A DNA stretch of 64,000 nucleotides from Gammaproteobacteria bacterium (GCA_018815325.1 JAHIYE010000019.1:1-64000); one strand, 5' to 3'. Shown: positions 1-8,640, counted from the stretch's first letter. The notes: generated from the sequence alone by a model not told the origin. Numbers and translations: made by a program.

Positions 1-36
1 AATCGAAGTAGCGTAAAAGCTACTGCAATTTAATTT

Positions 37-459
37 TTAGTAGCTGCTACGGCCACCGCCGTAACCACCACCGCCGCCGCCACTGCGGCCACCGCCGGCA
101 CCACCGCCGTAACCACCACCGCCGCCGCCACTGCGACCGCCGCCGCCGTAACCGCCGCCGCCACCGCCGCCAGCACCACCACCGAACCCACCGCTACGGG
201 GAGGACGTGGCTCCATGGGGCGGGCTTCGTTCACGACGATGCCGCGACCGCCATATTGCTGACCATTCATTGCGTTGATCGCTGCTTGTGCTTCGGCATC
301 GCTGCCCATTTCGACAAAGCCGAAACCTTTGGAGCGGCCGGTGTCACGTTCCATCATGACTTTTGCGCTGCTGACGGAACCGTGAGCGGCGAATGCTTGT
401 TGCAGATCTTCGTCGCGGAAAGAATAAGGCAGGTTGCCTACGTAAAGTTTGTTGCCCAT
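37..459 (-). CDS. Glycine-rich RRM RNA-binding protein
   Basis: A 140-aa protein with one RNA recognition motif (about residues 2-80) and a low-complexity Gly/Arg/Ser/Tyr tail. The RNP2 motif LYVGNL and RNP1 motif KGFGFVEM are both visible, so binding of single-stranded RNA is well supported. The tail (about residues 88-140) is built of imperfect GGGGYGGG(A/G)GGRSGG units, like plant and cyanobacterial GRP/Rbp proteins often linked to cold adaptation and RNA chaperoning. That role is inferred from the family. The start is the ATG preceded by AGGAG; an in-frame upstream ATG at 516 lacks a ribosome site. It stands alone, with about 215 bp of non-coding DNA upstream. Confidence 0.9.
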   Translation of the reverse strand: MGNKLYVGNLPYSFRDEDLQQAFAAHGSVSSAKVMMERDTGRSKGFGFVEMGSDAEAQAAINAMNGQQYGGRGIVVNEARPMEPRPPRSGGFGGGAGGGGGGGYGGGGRSGGGGGGYGGGAGGGRSGGGGGGYGGGRSSY

Positions 460-675
460 TAAGGACTCCTCAAAATGACTCAAAACGCGATGGAGTCCGA
501 TAAACGCAATCAACAAACCAATAAAGACTTAAAGCAGACGCGAAACTGACTTATCACCGCAAACTAATATCGCCGTGAAAACGGCAATACAGCGCGATTA
601 TGCGTCATCTTTTTAAAAGACAACAGCTTTTTTGCATTCTGGGCGTATAGGCAAAAACCCCCAGATGTCGGTAAT

Positions 676-867
676 TTACGACTCATAGTTGCGCCATTGC
701 CTCATAGAGTTTCGCATTGTGATAATTTGCCGCTCAAACCGGGGGCAAGCCTCACAAATGGCCATGTGGACTCGCAGTGCCAAGCGGTCGCGCCATGGCA
801 AGGCGCGGTCTTCACGTGCAATGACGAGTGCGGTGACTTCGCGACAGGAGCGGTGAAAAGGCATCAT
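676..867 (-). CDS. Small zinc-finger anti-sigma factor-like protein
   Basis: A 63-aa protein with a compact His-Cys-Cys signature (HMAICEAC, about residues 35-42), as in zf-HC2/ZAS anti-sigma proteins that bind zinc and hold an ECF sigma factor inactive. It has no membrane segment, so it would act in the cytoplasm. Its ATG overlaps the TGA of the upstream sigma-factor gene as ATGA, which implies translational coupling and supports a sigma/anti-sigma pair. An in-frame start at 906 would overlap the sigma gene by 43 bp and is less likely. The partner role rests on gene order and the motif. Confidence 0.72.
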   Translation of the reverse strand: MMPFHRSCREVTALVIAREDRALPWRDRLALRVHMAICEACPRFERQIITMRNSMRQWRNYES

Positions 868-1448
868 GAGGGCTGGGAACTGGAAAACCAGTTCAATTGA
901 AGGCATTCGCGCAGGCGGAGCCGGGCACGATGCAACTGAACATAGAAATTGGTCGATGTGAGCTCAAGTTCCTTACAAATTTCTTCGCTAGAGAGCTCAA
1001 GCCACTCGCGCATCAGGAAAAGCCGGCCTTGTGCAGCAGGCAACTTGTTGATGCAGGCGTCCATGACCTCGAAAAATTGACGGCTGTTGATCTGCTGCTC
1101 GGGATTGCCCCAGTCAGCCGGCGCCTGGGCGAAGTGGCCTGTGTCGTCGAAATTCATGTCGTCCAGCGGGTCGGTATCCTCATCCGCGCTATTCAGCGTG
1201 CCGCAGACTTCGCGTTTGTGGTGCCGAAAGATATCAATGATTTTGTGCTTCAGGATGCCGACCAGCCAGGTTTTGAGTTGCGATCGGTTGCCAAACGACT
1301 GGGGCTTGGCCAGGGCTGCAAGAACCGTTTCCGAAACAGCATCCTCTGCCCAGGCATCGTTGCGCAACTGCAAGCGCGCAAACCTGAGCAGATAGTCCCG
1401 CTGGCTAACCAGCTGTTGTTCAAAAGTCTCTTGGGAGGATGCGTTCAT
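864..1448 (-). CDS. ECF-type RNA polymerase sigma-70 family factor
   Basis: A 194-aa sigma factor with region 2 (about residues 20-85, including the core-binding/-10 part AEDAVSETVLAAL and TWLVGILKHKIIDIFR) and region 4 (about residues 130-185, ending in a helix-turn-helix, SSEEICKELELTSTNFYVQL). Regions 1 and 3 are absent, as in extracytoplasmic-function factors. The divergent linker carries an acidic stretch. The start was chosen at the ATG of MNASSQ; the longer frame to 1526 adds residues without homology. It is coupled to a zinc-finger anti-sigma gene. The inducing signal cannot be read from the sequence; redox or zinc stress is a guess from the partner type. Confidence 0.88.
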   Translation of the reverse strand: MNASSQETFEQQLVSQRDYLLRFARLQLRNDAWAEDAVSETVLAALAKPQSFGNRSQLKTWLVGILKHKIIDIFRHHKREVCGTLNSADEDTDPLDDMNFDDTGHFAQAPADWGNPEQQINSRQFFEVMDACINKLPAAQGRLFLMREWLELSSEEICKELELTSTNFYVQLHRARLRLRECLQLNWFSSSQPS

Positions 1449-1766
1449 GGGTAGCCTAGAAGTGTAAGCAAAAAGTCGCCGATCCGACTGGCTGGTGTCA
1501 AGGCAATACAAATGCGTGAAGTGCACAAGTTATATATCTTGTTGTTCACGAACTCCGGCTCAGCACGTTGGCAGGTGATCTGGAAGCGGGAGATATGTTG
1601 AAATTCAAAAAACAAACCATTGCGAGCATGGTTTGCGAAGTGATGGCGAGCTAACTCAAGAACCGGACTTCAGGGTGCGGCCTTGATCACTTGGCTATAT
1701 GCGCGGCATGCAGCGTGCAACCGACGCTCATGCCGCCAGCGCCAGCCTAGGCCAGCGCTGGTGGCT
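1449..1766. other. Intergenic region between sigma gene and amtB
   Basis: About 318 bp without a convincing gene; it carries the promoter side of the sigma-factor gene and the 3' flank of amtB. The one clear structure is an AT-rich near-palindrome at 1525-1542, listed separately. No clear rho-independent terminator for amtB was seen. Confidence 0.5.
1525..1542. promoter_or_regulatory. AT-rich palindrome upstream of the sigma gene
   Basis: ACAAGT-TATATA-TCTTGT is an 18-bp inverted repeat with a single mismatched pair, about 80 bp upstream of the sigma-factor start codon. It contrasts with the GC-rich surroundings. An operator is the simplest reading, but no regulator can be named. Confidence 0.4.
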
Positions 1767-2969
1767 TTACCAGTTGGTTTCGCGTTCCGGGCTGGCGCTG
1801 ATCTTGTGGATCGAGAGATCCGCACCATCAAACTCTTCTTCCTGGCTCATCCGCAAGCCCATCGTGGCTTTGAGAATGCCATAGACCATCAAGCCACCGA
1901 TCACGGCCCAGGCGATGCCCATGGCGGTGCCTATCAACTGGCCCGTGAGCGTCACGCCACCCAGGCCACCCATGGCCTTGCTGCCGAAAATGCCGGCAGC
2001 GATGCCCCCCCAGGTTCCGCACAGTCCGTGTAACGGCCAAACGCCCAGCACATCGTCGATCTTCCATTTGTTTTGCGTGAGGGTAAACATGACGACGAAA
2101 ATGCCGCCCGCCACACCGCCAACCACCAGCGCGCCCAGTGGGTGCATCAGGTCAGAGCCTGCGCAGACGGCCACAAGTCCAGCCAGCGGACCGTTGTGCA
2201 CAAAGCCCGGGTCGTTCTTGCCGAACACCAGCGCAGCCAGCGTGCCACCAACCATGGCCATCAGTGAGTTCACGGCCACCAGGCCGGAAATCTTGTCGAG
2301 GGTCTGGGCGCTCATGACGTTGAAACCGAACCAGCCGACTGTCAGCACCCAGGCGCCAAGCGCCAGGAAGGGAATGCTGGAGGGCGGATGGGCCGACATG
2401 GCGCCGTCCTTGCGGTAGCGGTTGCTGCGCGCACCCAGCAGAATGACCGCAGGCAATGCAATCCAGCCACCAACCGCGTGCACGACCACGCTGCCGGCGA
2501 AATCATGGAACTCCGCACCGGCAAGTGTCTTGATCCAGGCCTGGATGCCGAACTGCTGGTTCCAGGCCACGCCTTCGAACAGCGGGTAGATCAGGCCGAC
2601 GATCACGGCGGTGGCAATCAACTGAGGCCAGAACTTGGCGCGCTCAGCAATGCCGCCAGAGATGATGGCGGGAATGGCGGCGGCAAAGGTCAGCAAAAAG
2701 AAGAACTTGACCAGCTCATAACCATTCTTGGCCGCGAGTTGCTCGGCACCGACCAGGAAGTGCGCGCCGTAGGCCACGCCATAGCCAACCAGAAAGTAGA
2801 CAACGGTGGAAACCGAGAAGTCCACCAGAATCTTGACCAGGGCATTGACCTGGTTTTTGCGGCGAACTGTACCCAGCTCGAGAAAAGCAAACCCTGCATG
2901 CATGGCCAGCACCATGATTGCGCCAAGAAGAATGAACAGAGTATCGGCGCCCTGTTTTAGTGCTTCCAT
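1767..2969 (-). CDS. amtB: Ammonium transporter AmtB
   Basis: A 400-aa polytopic membrane protein of the Amt/Mep/Rh family that conducts ammonium across the inner membrane. Family hallmarks are the N-terminal GFAFLELGTVRRKN, the twin pore histidines (VVVHAVGGW and WPLHGLCGTWGG) and about eleven predicted membrane helices, with a cytoplasmic acidic tail (SQEEEFDGADLS). The start is the ATG preceded by AAGAGG; the 54-residue upstream extension is non-homologous. There is no cleavable signal of the enterobacterial kind. No glnK lies next to it, although amtB is usually paired with one. A sigma-54 promoter upstream points to control by nitrogen limitation. Confidence 0.95.
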   Translation of the reverse strand: MEALKQGADTLFILLGAIMVLAMHAGFAFLELGTVRRKNQVNALVKILVDFSVSTVVYFLVGYGVAYGAHFLVGAEQLAAKNGYELVKFFFLLTFAAAIPAIISGGIAERAKFWPQLIATAVIVGLIYPLFEGVAWNQQFGIQAWIKTLAGAEFHDFAGSVVVHAVGGWIALPAVILLGARSNRYRKDGAMSAHPPSSIPFLALGAWVLTVGWFGFNVMSAQTLDKISGLVAVNSLMAMVGGTLAALVFGKNDPGFVHNGPLAGLVAVCAGSDLMHPLGALVVGGVAGGIFVVMFTLTQNKWKIDDVLGVWPLHGLCGTWGGIAAGIFGSKAMGGLGGVTLTGQLIGTAMGIAWAVIGGLMVYGILKATMGLRMSQEEEFDGADLSIHKISASPERETNW

Positions 2970-2998
2970 GAGAACCTCTTTGAATAAATTGCCTGTAA

Positions 2999-3035
2999 TT
3001 GGTGCGTTTATGTCGAAAAACACAAAACGCACCAA
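2999..3035. repeat. Inverted repeat in amtB leader/start-site region
   Basis: Perfect 11-bp arms TTGGTGCGTTT and AAACGCACCAA are separated by 15 bp. The arms contain TGGTGC/GCACCA, the same hexamers as NtrC half-sites but in the opposite relative order. The structure spans the predicted amtB transcription start, so it could be a regulator site or a 5'-UTR hairpin. Confidence 0.5.
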
Positions 3036-3040
3036 AATAA

Positions 3041-3056
3041 AGCAATATTTGTGCCA
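3041..3056 (-). promoter_or_regulatory. Sigma-54 promoter of amtB
   Basis: On the minus strand TGGCACA-AATA-TTGCT matches the sigma-54 consensus TGGCACR-N4-TTGCW at every defined position, with exactly ten bases between the GG and GC doublets. It lies about 70 bp upstream of the amtB start codon. A possible NtrC-like dyad (GCGCCA-ATAG-CGTGC) follows at 3061-3075 and an isolated half-site TGGTGCA at 3124-3130. Confidence 0.85.
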
Positions 3057-3230
3057 TATTGCGCCAATAGCGTGCGAGCCCGTGCATGGCAGACAGTCAA
3101 GTGACGGACTCACGGCTTGGCATTGGTGCATGGAAGCTTGCGGGTCGCGACCGTTGCCAACCCTGCCATGTCAGGAGACTCGGGCGAAAGGGTGACGAGA
3201 CATGTGACAGAAAACACAACGCGCTGCATC

Positions 3231-3410
3231 ATGGCGACCGCATTCATTGCCATGGCCGTGTTGGCTTTCTTTTTGGCGGAAAGGGGTGACAAGTCGCAAA
3301 TAGCCACAGTGATGTTGGCTGCAGCTACCAGACCTGCATCTGGCTGGTGGTGGCCACAACGCTGGGCACGGTGCTGGGGGAGCTTGCTATACTTTGTGCA
3401 GTATTTTTGA
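3231..3410 (+). pseudogene. Broken UPF0016/GDT1-family transporter remnant
   Basis: About 27 residues (AFIAMAVLAFFLAERGDKSQ onward to MLAAA) match a UPF0016 repeat, including the family signature E-x-G-D-K-(S/T). After ATVMLAAA the frame is lost: the continuing family-like sequence (LVVATTLGTVLGELA) is in the next frame, so there is a frameshift near 3335-3345. The second half of the family is missing. UPF0016 proteins are membrane transporters for manganese or calcium; this copy cannot be functional. It lies between amtB and metX. Confidence 0.65.
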
Positions 3411-3497
3411 TTTGCGCCGATTTGAACCAGATTGCGGGCGCCGGAACCAGCGAGTTCCGAAGTTCAGCTAAAGACGGCACCCGACACCACTCCAGGT

Positions 3498-3536
3498 AAC
3501 CCGGCCCCGCATTCAGCTGAGCCGGGTTTTGTTTTT
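3498..3536 (+). terminator. Rho-independent terminator upstream of metX
   Basis: Stem AACCCGGC / GCCGGGTT with a 15-nt loop is followed by TTTTGTTTTT. It ends about 50 bp before the metX start, so it either closes the transcript from the broken UPF0016 gene or works as an attenuator in the metX leader. The sequence alone does not decide. Confidence 0.65.
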
Positions 3537-3585
3537 ACTGGATGTCAAAAGGAAGCGCGGGGCCAGTTCGCGCGACAGCTCCACG

Positions 3586-4785
3586 ATGTTGATTGCCACA
3601 CCACAGTCGATGACTTTTGCAGCCGCCCTGCCCTTGCAGAGCGGCGCGTCAATACGCGACTACGCATTGAGCTACGAGACCTACGGCACGCTTAACGCTG
3701 ACAAATCGAATGCCGTGCTGATTTGTCATGCGCTGAATGCCTCTCACCATGTGGCCGGTGTTTACGCTGGCCAGGACAAGAGCGAGGGCTGGTGGGACAA
3801 CATGATCGGCCCCGGCAAGCCGGTGGACACCGACAGATTCTTCGTGATCGGGGTAAACAACCTGGGCTCGTGCTTCGGTTCAACAGGCCCGATGCATGTG
3901 AATCCCGATACGGGCAAGGTCTATGGCGCTGATTTTCCCGTTGTGACGGTGGAAGACTGGGTAGACGCCCAGGCCCGCTTGCTGGATGGTCTGGGCATCC
4001 AGGTGCTCGCAGCCGTCATGGGCGGCAGCCTGGGCGGCATGCAGGCGCTGAGCTGGACGCTGCAATATCCCGAGCGCGTGCGCCATGCCGTGGTGGTGGC
4101 CAGCGCCCCTAATCTGACGGCGGAGAACATTGCCTTCAATGAGGTCGCGCGGCGTGCCATCGTGACCGATCCGGACTTTCACGGCGGCAACTTCTACGAA
4201 CATGGCGTCATTCCGAAGCGCGGCCTGCGTATCGCACGCATGATCGGGCACATCACCTACCTGAGCGATGACGTGATGAATGAGAAGTTTGGCCGTCAGT
4301 TACGGGATGCGGTGAACCAAGATGCTGCCGCCAATGCGGCAGATGGCGACGGCATGGCAGGCATGGGCGAGCGCGCCTACAAGTACAGCACCCAGGACAT
4401 CGAGTTCCAGATCGAGAGTTATCTGCGCTACCAGGGCGACAAGTTTGCGGAATACTTCGATGCCAACACCTACCTGTTGATTACACGTGCCCTGGACTAC
4501 TTCGATCCGGCGCGAACCTATGGCGGCGATCTGAGCCACGCACTGGCGCGCGCGCGCTGCAAGTTCCTGCTGGTGAGCTTCACCACCGACTGGCGATTCA
4601 GTCCCAAGCGCAGCCATGAGCTGGTGCAGGCGCTGCTCGACAATCGGCGCGATCTGAGCTACGCGGAGATCGATGCGCCGCATGGACATGATGCATTTTT
4701 GTTGGATGATCCACGCTACATGGGCGTAGTTCGCTCTTATTTCGATAGCATTTCAAAAAATCTCAAGGAGGCCGTCCATGAGTGA
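3586..4785 (+). CDS. metX: Homoserine O-acyltransferase MetX
   Basis: A 399-aa alpha/beta-hydrolase-fold enzyme that acylates homoserine, the first committed step of methionine synthesis, in the cytoplasm. Visible motifs: [11 protein letters not shown] (oxyanion region), [10 protein letters not shown], the nucleophile elbow [11 protein letters not shown] with catalytic Ser, [10 protein letters not shown] with the acid, and [12 protein letters not shown] with the catalytic His. Whether it uses acetyl-CoA or succinyl-CoA cannot be told by eye. The ATG at 3586 has a weak ribosome site; another ATG lies at 3610. The 3' end overlaps metW by 8 bp, the usual pairing in beta- and gammaproteobacteria. 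Confidence 0.95.
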   Translation: MLIATPQSMTFAAALPLQSGASIRDYALSYETYGTLNADKSNAVLICHALNASHHVAGVYAGQDKSEGWWDNMIGPGKPVDTDRFFVIGVNNLGSCFGSTGPMHVNPDTGKVYGADFPVVTVEDWVDAQARLLDGLGIQVLAAVMGGSLGGMQALSWTLQYPERVRHAVVVASAPNLTAENIAFNEVARRAIVTDPDFHGGNFYEHGVIPKRGLRIARMIGHITYLSDDVMNEKFGRQLRDAVNQDAAANAADGDGMAGMGERAYKYSTQDIEFQIESYLRYQGDKFAEYFDANTYLLITRALDYFDPARTYGGDLSHALARARCKFLLVSFTTDWRFSPKRSHELVQALLDNRRDLSYAEIDAPHGHDAFLLDDPRYMGVVRSYFDSISKNLKEAVHE

Positions 4786-5359
4786 CCAGGCCACCATGAT
4801 GGCCATTGCCCGGTTGGTGCCCGAGGGCTCGCGCGTGCTCGATCTGGGCTGTGGTGACGGAGCGATGCTTGACTACCTCCAGACGCAACGGGGCTGCACG
4901 GGCTACGGCATCGAGATCGACGATGCCAATGTGCAGGCCTGTGTAAAACGCGGCGTCAACGTAATCCAGCTCAACCTTGATGAAGGCTTGGCCATGTTCG
5001 GCGACGCCAGCTTCGATGTGGTGCTGCAGATCGACACGCTGCAGCATCTGCGTAATGCGGAGGTCGTGCTGCAGGAGACGGCGCGCGTGGGCCGCACGGG
5101 CATCGTGGCTTTCCCCAACTTTGCGCATTGGCCGAATCGCCTGAGCGTGCTGCTCGGCCGCATGCCTGTGACGCGCCGGCTGCCTTACCAGTGGTACGAC
5201 ACACCGAATATCCGGGTTGGCACGCAAGCCGATCTTGAGGTTTTGGCACAACGCAACCAGCTCAAGGTACTCGACAGCTTTGGTATCCAGAACGGCCGGA
5301 TTGTGCGTTTTGCGCCCAACATGATGGCCGGTACGGCGGTGTTGAAGTTTTCTCGCTGA
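4778..5359 (+). CDS. metW: Methionine biosynthesis protein MetW
   Basis: A 193-aa class I SAM-dependent methyltransferase-fold protein. Motif I is [12 protein letters not shown], followed by an acidic end of strand 2 ([10 protein letters not shown]), and the C-terminal part carries [11 protein letters not shown] typical of MetW. It overlaps metX (ATGAGTGA) and has a strong AAGGAGG ribosome site inside the metX end, so the two are translationally coupled. MetW is required together with MetX for homoserine acylation in several proteobacteria; its exact chemical role is not settled. Confidence 0.93.
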   Translation: MSDQATMMAIARLVPEGSRVLDLGCGDGAMLDYLQTQRGCTGYGIEIDDANVQACVKRGVNVIQLNLDEGLAMFGDASFDVVLQIDTLQHLRNAEVVLQETARVGRTGIVAFPNFAHWPNRLSVLLGRMPVTRRLPYQWYDTPNIRVGTQADLEVLAQRNQLKVLDSFGIQNGRIVRFAPNMMAGTAVLKFSR

Positions 5360-5492
5360 CATGAAGGCGCGGGCGTGACTTCGCCAGCGCCCTGTGCTAG
5401 ATTTCGGTTTCGGGGTATCAGCCCCCCGGCAAGCCCGCAAGGGCACAAGACGGTGTCCCGTCCAAGCGCTGCAACGACGATTGGACATTGCC

Positions 5493-6338
5493 ATGGACAC
5501 CACAAACACGTCTTTTGCTGAGAACTCCCTTTCCTGTGCCGAACTGCAGTCACGTCTGCAGGACACGAGCCCGCCGCTGGTCATAGATGTGCGAAAGCGG
5601 GATGCTTTCCTGGCAGCGTCACAGCTACTGCCAGGTGCACTGCGTCGCGACCCGACAACAATCGAAGATTGGTCGAAACAGATCCCGAAGGGCTGCGCCG
5701 TAGTGGTTTACTGCGTACATGGTCATGAGGTCAGCCAGCAAGCTGCCGCCACGTTGCACAGCGCAGGTATTGACGCCGGCTTTCTGCAAGGCGGCATCCA
5801 TGCCTGGCAGGCACAGACTTTGCCGCTGGCTGTCAAGGCCGCTGGCAGCAGCACACGCTGGGTGACGCGAGAACGTCCAAAGGTTGACCGCATCGCCTGT
5901 CCCTGGCTGGTTCGGCGCTTTGTGGATGCCGAAGCCAGCTTTCTCTATGTGACGCCCGGGCAGGTCGCGTCAACGGCTGAGCGTGAAGTGGCCACACCAT
6001 TTGACGTGGCGCCTCATCTGGCCGAGACCCTGTTCACCCATGATGGCGAGCAGTGCAGCTTTGATGCCTTCATCAGGCAATACCGTCTGGGGGGCGATCC
6101 CGCGCTAAGCCGGCTGGCCGAGATCGTGCGAGCCGCTGATACAGACCGGCTGGCGCAAACACCTCAGGCTGCTGGCCTGCTGGCCCTCTCACTAGGCATG
6201 TCGCGCTTGATGGCAGACGATCACGACATGCTGGAGGCCATGATGCCGATGTATGACGCGCTGTACGCCTGGTGTCAGGAGGCCGTGACGGGCCAGGACG
6301 AGAAGCACAACTGGAAACCTGAAGGGCCAGCCGCATGA
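5493..6338 (+). CDS. Rhodanese-ChrB fusion, chromate resistance protein
   Basis: A 281-aa two-domain protein. Residues about 12-115 form a rhodanese domain: LVIDVRKRDAF, then the active-site loop VVYCVHGHEVS with the catalytic Cys, then FLQGGIHAWQ. Residues about 125-265 match the ChrB domain (WVTRERPKVDRIACPWLVRRF, then an acidic/His segment ending in a CQEAV stretch). ChrB proteins accompany ChrA and are implicated in chromate-responsive control. The rhodanese part suggests sulfur or thiol chemistry, which is inference. It overlaps chrA by 4 bp (ATGA), so both are one operon. The start was taken at ATG 5493 because upstream residues are non-homologous. Confidence 0.88.
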   Translation: MDTTNTSFAENSLSCAELQSRLQDTSPPLVIDVRKRDAFLAASQLLPGALRRDPTTIEDWSKQIPKGCAVVVYCVHGHEVSQQAAATLHSAGIDAGFLQGGIHAWQAQTLPLAVKAAGSSTRWVTRERPKVDRIACPWLVRRFVDAEASFLYVTPGQVASTAEREVATPFDVAPHLAETLFTHDGEQCSFDAFIRQYRLGGDPALSRLAEIVRAADTDRLAQTPQAAGLLALSLGMSRLMADDHDMLEAMMPMYDALYAWCQEAVTGQDEKHNWKPEGPAA

Positions 6339-7693
6339 AGCACAACATCGCATTTTTTGATGCCTTCAAGTTCTGGCTCAAGCTGGGCTTTATCAGCTTC
6401 GGTGGTCCTGCCGGGCAAATCGCCATCATGCACCGCGAGCTTGTGGAGCAAAAACGCTGGATTTCAGAAAAGCGCTTTTTGCACGCGCTGAATTACTGCA
6501 TGCTGCTGCCCGGCCCAGAGGCCCAGCAACTGGCCACCTACATCGGCTGGTTGATGCACCGCAGCTGGGGTGGGGTGGTGGCGGGGGTGATGTTTGTGTT
6601 GCCCTCGCTGTTCATCCTGGTCGGCTTGAGCTGGATTTATGTGGCTTTTGGCGAGGTGACTTGGGTGGCTGGCGTGTTCTATGGCATCAAGCCTGCCGTG
6701 GCGGCCATCGTGCTGCAGGCGGTACACCGCATTGGCAGCAAGACACTTAAGAATCCGCGCAAGGTCCCACTGCTCTGGCTGGTGGCCGTGAGCAGCTTCA
6801 TTGCCATTGCCTACCTTCATGTGCCATTCCCCTGGGTCGTGCTGGCTGCGGCCACGACTGGCTGGCTGGGGTCCAAGCTCGTACCAGCGCAGTTTGCAGC
6901 AGGGGGTGGTCACGGCACAAGGCAACAACCGGATGCACTGCATGAGGCCTATGTGATCGACGATGACACGCCCACACCCGAGCATGCGCATTTTCGCAAG
7001 GCACGACTGGCCCGCGTGCTGTTGGTGGGGGCCGCGTTGTGGCTGCTGCCCATGGGGGGGCTGCTACTGTGGCAAGGCTGGGATGCGACCTTGAGCCAGA
7101 TGGCTTGGTTTTTCACCAAGGCAGCGCTGCTGACCTTTGGTGGTGCCTATGCGGTCTTGCCCTATGTCTACCAGGGTGCGGTGGACCAGTTTGGCTGGCT
7201 CACAGGGCCCCAGATGATTGACGGCTTGGCACTGGGCGAGACCACGCCCGGACCGCTGATCATGGTGGTGGCCTTTGTCGGCTTTGTTGGAGGTTGGGTC
7301 AAGGAGGTGCTGGGGCCGAACGCGCCGTTTCTGGGTGCGGCGCTGGCCGCGACGGTGGTGACCTGGTTCACATTTTTGCCCTCGTTCCTGTTCATTCTGG
7401 CGGGCGGACCGCTGGTGGAGTCGACCCATGGCAAGCTGCAATTCACCGCACCACTGACCGCCATTACCGCGGCGGTGGTCGGGGTGATGGCCAGTCTTGC
7501 TCTGTTTTTCATAGCGCATGTGGCATTCATGGAAGGGGCTGCAGGTTCATTTTTCTCAAGACTGGATGTGATTGCGCTGATCCTTACCGCCATCGCCGCG
7601 TTGGCTTTGCTGCGTTTCAAGCTCGGCGTGATCACGGTGATACTGGCTTGCGCACTGATCGGCCTGGCTTTGAGGCTGGGGGGCTGGGCCTGA
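6335..7693 (+). CDS. chrA: Chromate efflux transporter ChrA
   Basis: A 452-aa inner-membrane protein of the long-chain CHR family with two homologous halves. The first half starts FWLKLGFISFGGPAGQIA and carries the LLPGPEAQQLATYIGW signature. The second half repeats it as FTKAALLTFGGAYAVL and GLALGETTPGPLIMV. About ten hydrophobic helices are visible, with a polar loop at residues about 185-225. ChrA expels chromate using the proton-motive force. Coupling to the rhodanese-ChrB gene just upstream supports the assignment. Some CHR proteins may act on sulfate or other anions, so the substrate is by homology. Confidence 0.93.
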   Translation: MKHNIAFFDAFKFWLKLGFISFGGPAGQIAIMHRELVEQKRWISEKRFLHALNYCMLLPGPEAQQLATYIGWLMHRSWGGVVAGVMFVLPSLFILVGLSWIYVAFGEVTWVAGVFYGIKPAVAAIVLQAVHRIGSKTLKNPRKVPLLWLVAVSSFIAIAYLHVPFPWVVLAAATTGWLGSKLVPAQFAAGGGHGTRQQPDALHEAYVIDDDTPTPEHAHFRKARLARVLLVGAALWLLPMGGLLLWQGWDATLSQMAWFFTKAALLTFGGAYAVLPYVYQGAVDQFGWLTGPQMIDGLALGETTPGPLIMVVAFVGFVGGWVKEVLGPNAPFLGAALAATVVTWFTFLPSFLFILAGGPLVESTHGKLQFTAPLTAITAAVVGVMASLALFFIAHVAFMEGAAGSFFSRLDVIALILTAIAALALLRFKLGVITVILACALIGLALRLGGWA

Positions 7694-7744
7694 GTTGTTG
7701 CGAATGTCGCCGACGGCATGAAGGAAGGAATATTATGATCAAAA

Positions 7745-7774
7745 CGGACCAATGACGCCTGCCTGTCCTGGTCC
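7745..7774. repeat. Inverted repeat between chrA and the GntR gene
   Basis: Arms GGACCA and TGGTCC are separated by 17 bp, about 40 bp before the regulator start. There is no T-run, so it is less likely a terminator than an operator for the GntR gene; the spacing is long for that family. Weak evidence. Confidence 0.3.
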
Positions 7775-7809
7775 ATGCAGTAAAGTTGTGTGATAACTTT
7801 AAGCAGCTC

Positions 7810-8586
7810 ATGACAGCCCAGTTCAAGTCAATTTCTCCCGGCGCAGCCCTTTCAGACCAGGTAGCGGATGCACTTGTTGCCGAGATCAAGGCGGCACGGA
7901 TACATCCCGGAGACAAGCTGCCTACGGAAGCTGCCCTGGCTGCGCAGTTTCAAGTTAGCCGGACCGTGGTGAGAGAGGCTGTTTCGCGGCTCAAGTCCTT
8001 GGGATTGGTGGATTCACGCCAAGGCAGTGGCGTTTATGTGAAGTCAGCAGGATTCTCTCCGCTGAATTTTGACGCCAGGCATGCCGTCTCCAAACAGGCT
8101 GTGATCCAGATGGTCGAGGTGCGGCGTGCGCTGGAGGCTGAGGTAGCCGGCCTGGCCGCGCAAAGGCGCTCGAAAGCCGATGTCAAGCGAATCCGGCAAT
8201 GCATTCAGGCGCTCGACAAGGCCGTACGGGCGGGGGGGGATGGCGTGGATGAGGACGTGCAATACCACCGTGCGATTGCGGAGACCGCGCGCAATCCTTT
8301 TCTCATTGGCACACTGGAATACCTGGGACAGTTTTTGCGCGGGGCTACCCGTGTAACGCGGGCGAATGAGGCGCGCAGGGCAGATTTCGCCCGGCAGGTC
8401 AAGGACGAGCACGACATGATTTACCGGGCGATAGAAGCTGGCGACGCAGCGGCAGCCCGCCAGGCCGCGGCTCAGCACATGAACAATGCCATCCTGCGCA
8501 TTGAACAGGCGGATCCCGCCTTCTGGCAGCAAGCAGGGGTGCAACTGGCGCATCCCCTGGTTTCAGGCTTGTCTACGGAACACTGA
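7810..8586 (+). CDS. GntR/FCD-family regulator of the tetronate locus
   Basis: A 258-aa transcription factor. The N-terminal winged helix (about residues 15-80: LSDQVADALVAEIKAARIHPGDKLP, then FQVSRTVVREAVSRLKSLGLV and RQGSGVYV) is typical GntR. The C-terminal all-helical FCD domain (about residues 100-235) has the family metal/ligand residues in DVQYHRAIAE, DEHDMIYRAI and AAQHMNNA. It lies directly upstream of the Bug receptor and the ltnD-otn genes, so it is probably their repressor, released by a sugar-acid intermediate. An upstream in-frame start exists at 7786; neither has a strong ribosome site. Confidence 0.9.
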   Translation: MTAQFKSISPGAALSDQVADALVAEIKAARIHPGDKLPTEAALAAQFQVSRTVVREAVSRLKSLGLVDSRQGSGVYVKSAGFSPLNFDARHAVSKQAVIQMVEVRRALEAEVAGLAAQRRSKADVKRIRQCIQALDKAVRAGGDGVDEDVQYHRAIAETARNPFLIGTLEYLGQFLRGATRVTRANEARRADFARQVKDEHDMIYRAIEAGDAAAARQAAAQHMNNAILRIEQADPAFWQQAGVQLAHPLVSGLSTEH

Positions 8587-8640
8587 AGTCAAAAGCTGAC
8601 CGGCTGCGCAAGCCGGGTTAATCCGGGTATTCCTGCGCCC

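Noticed and set aside
37-190. Tandem repeats read as a CRISPR-like or satellite array
   Set aside because: They are in-frame glycine codons of the RRM protein tail, without unique spacers.
3411-3585. SAM/SAH riboswitch in the metX leader
   Set aside because: Only a terminator-like hairpin is visible; I could not match conserved core bases of known SAM or SAH riboswitch classes.
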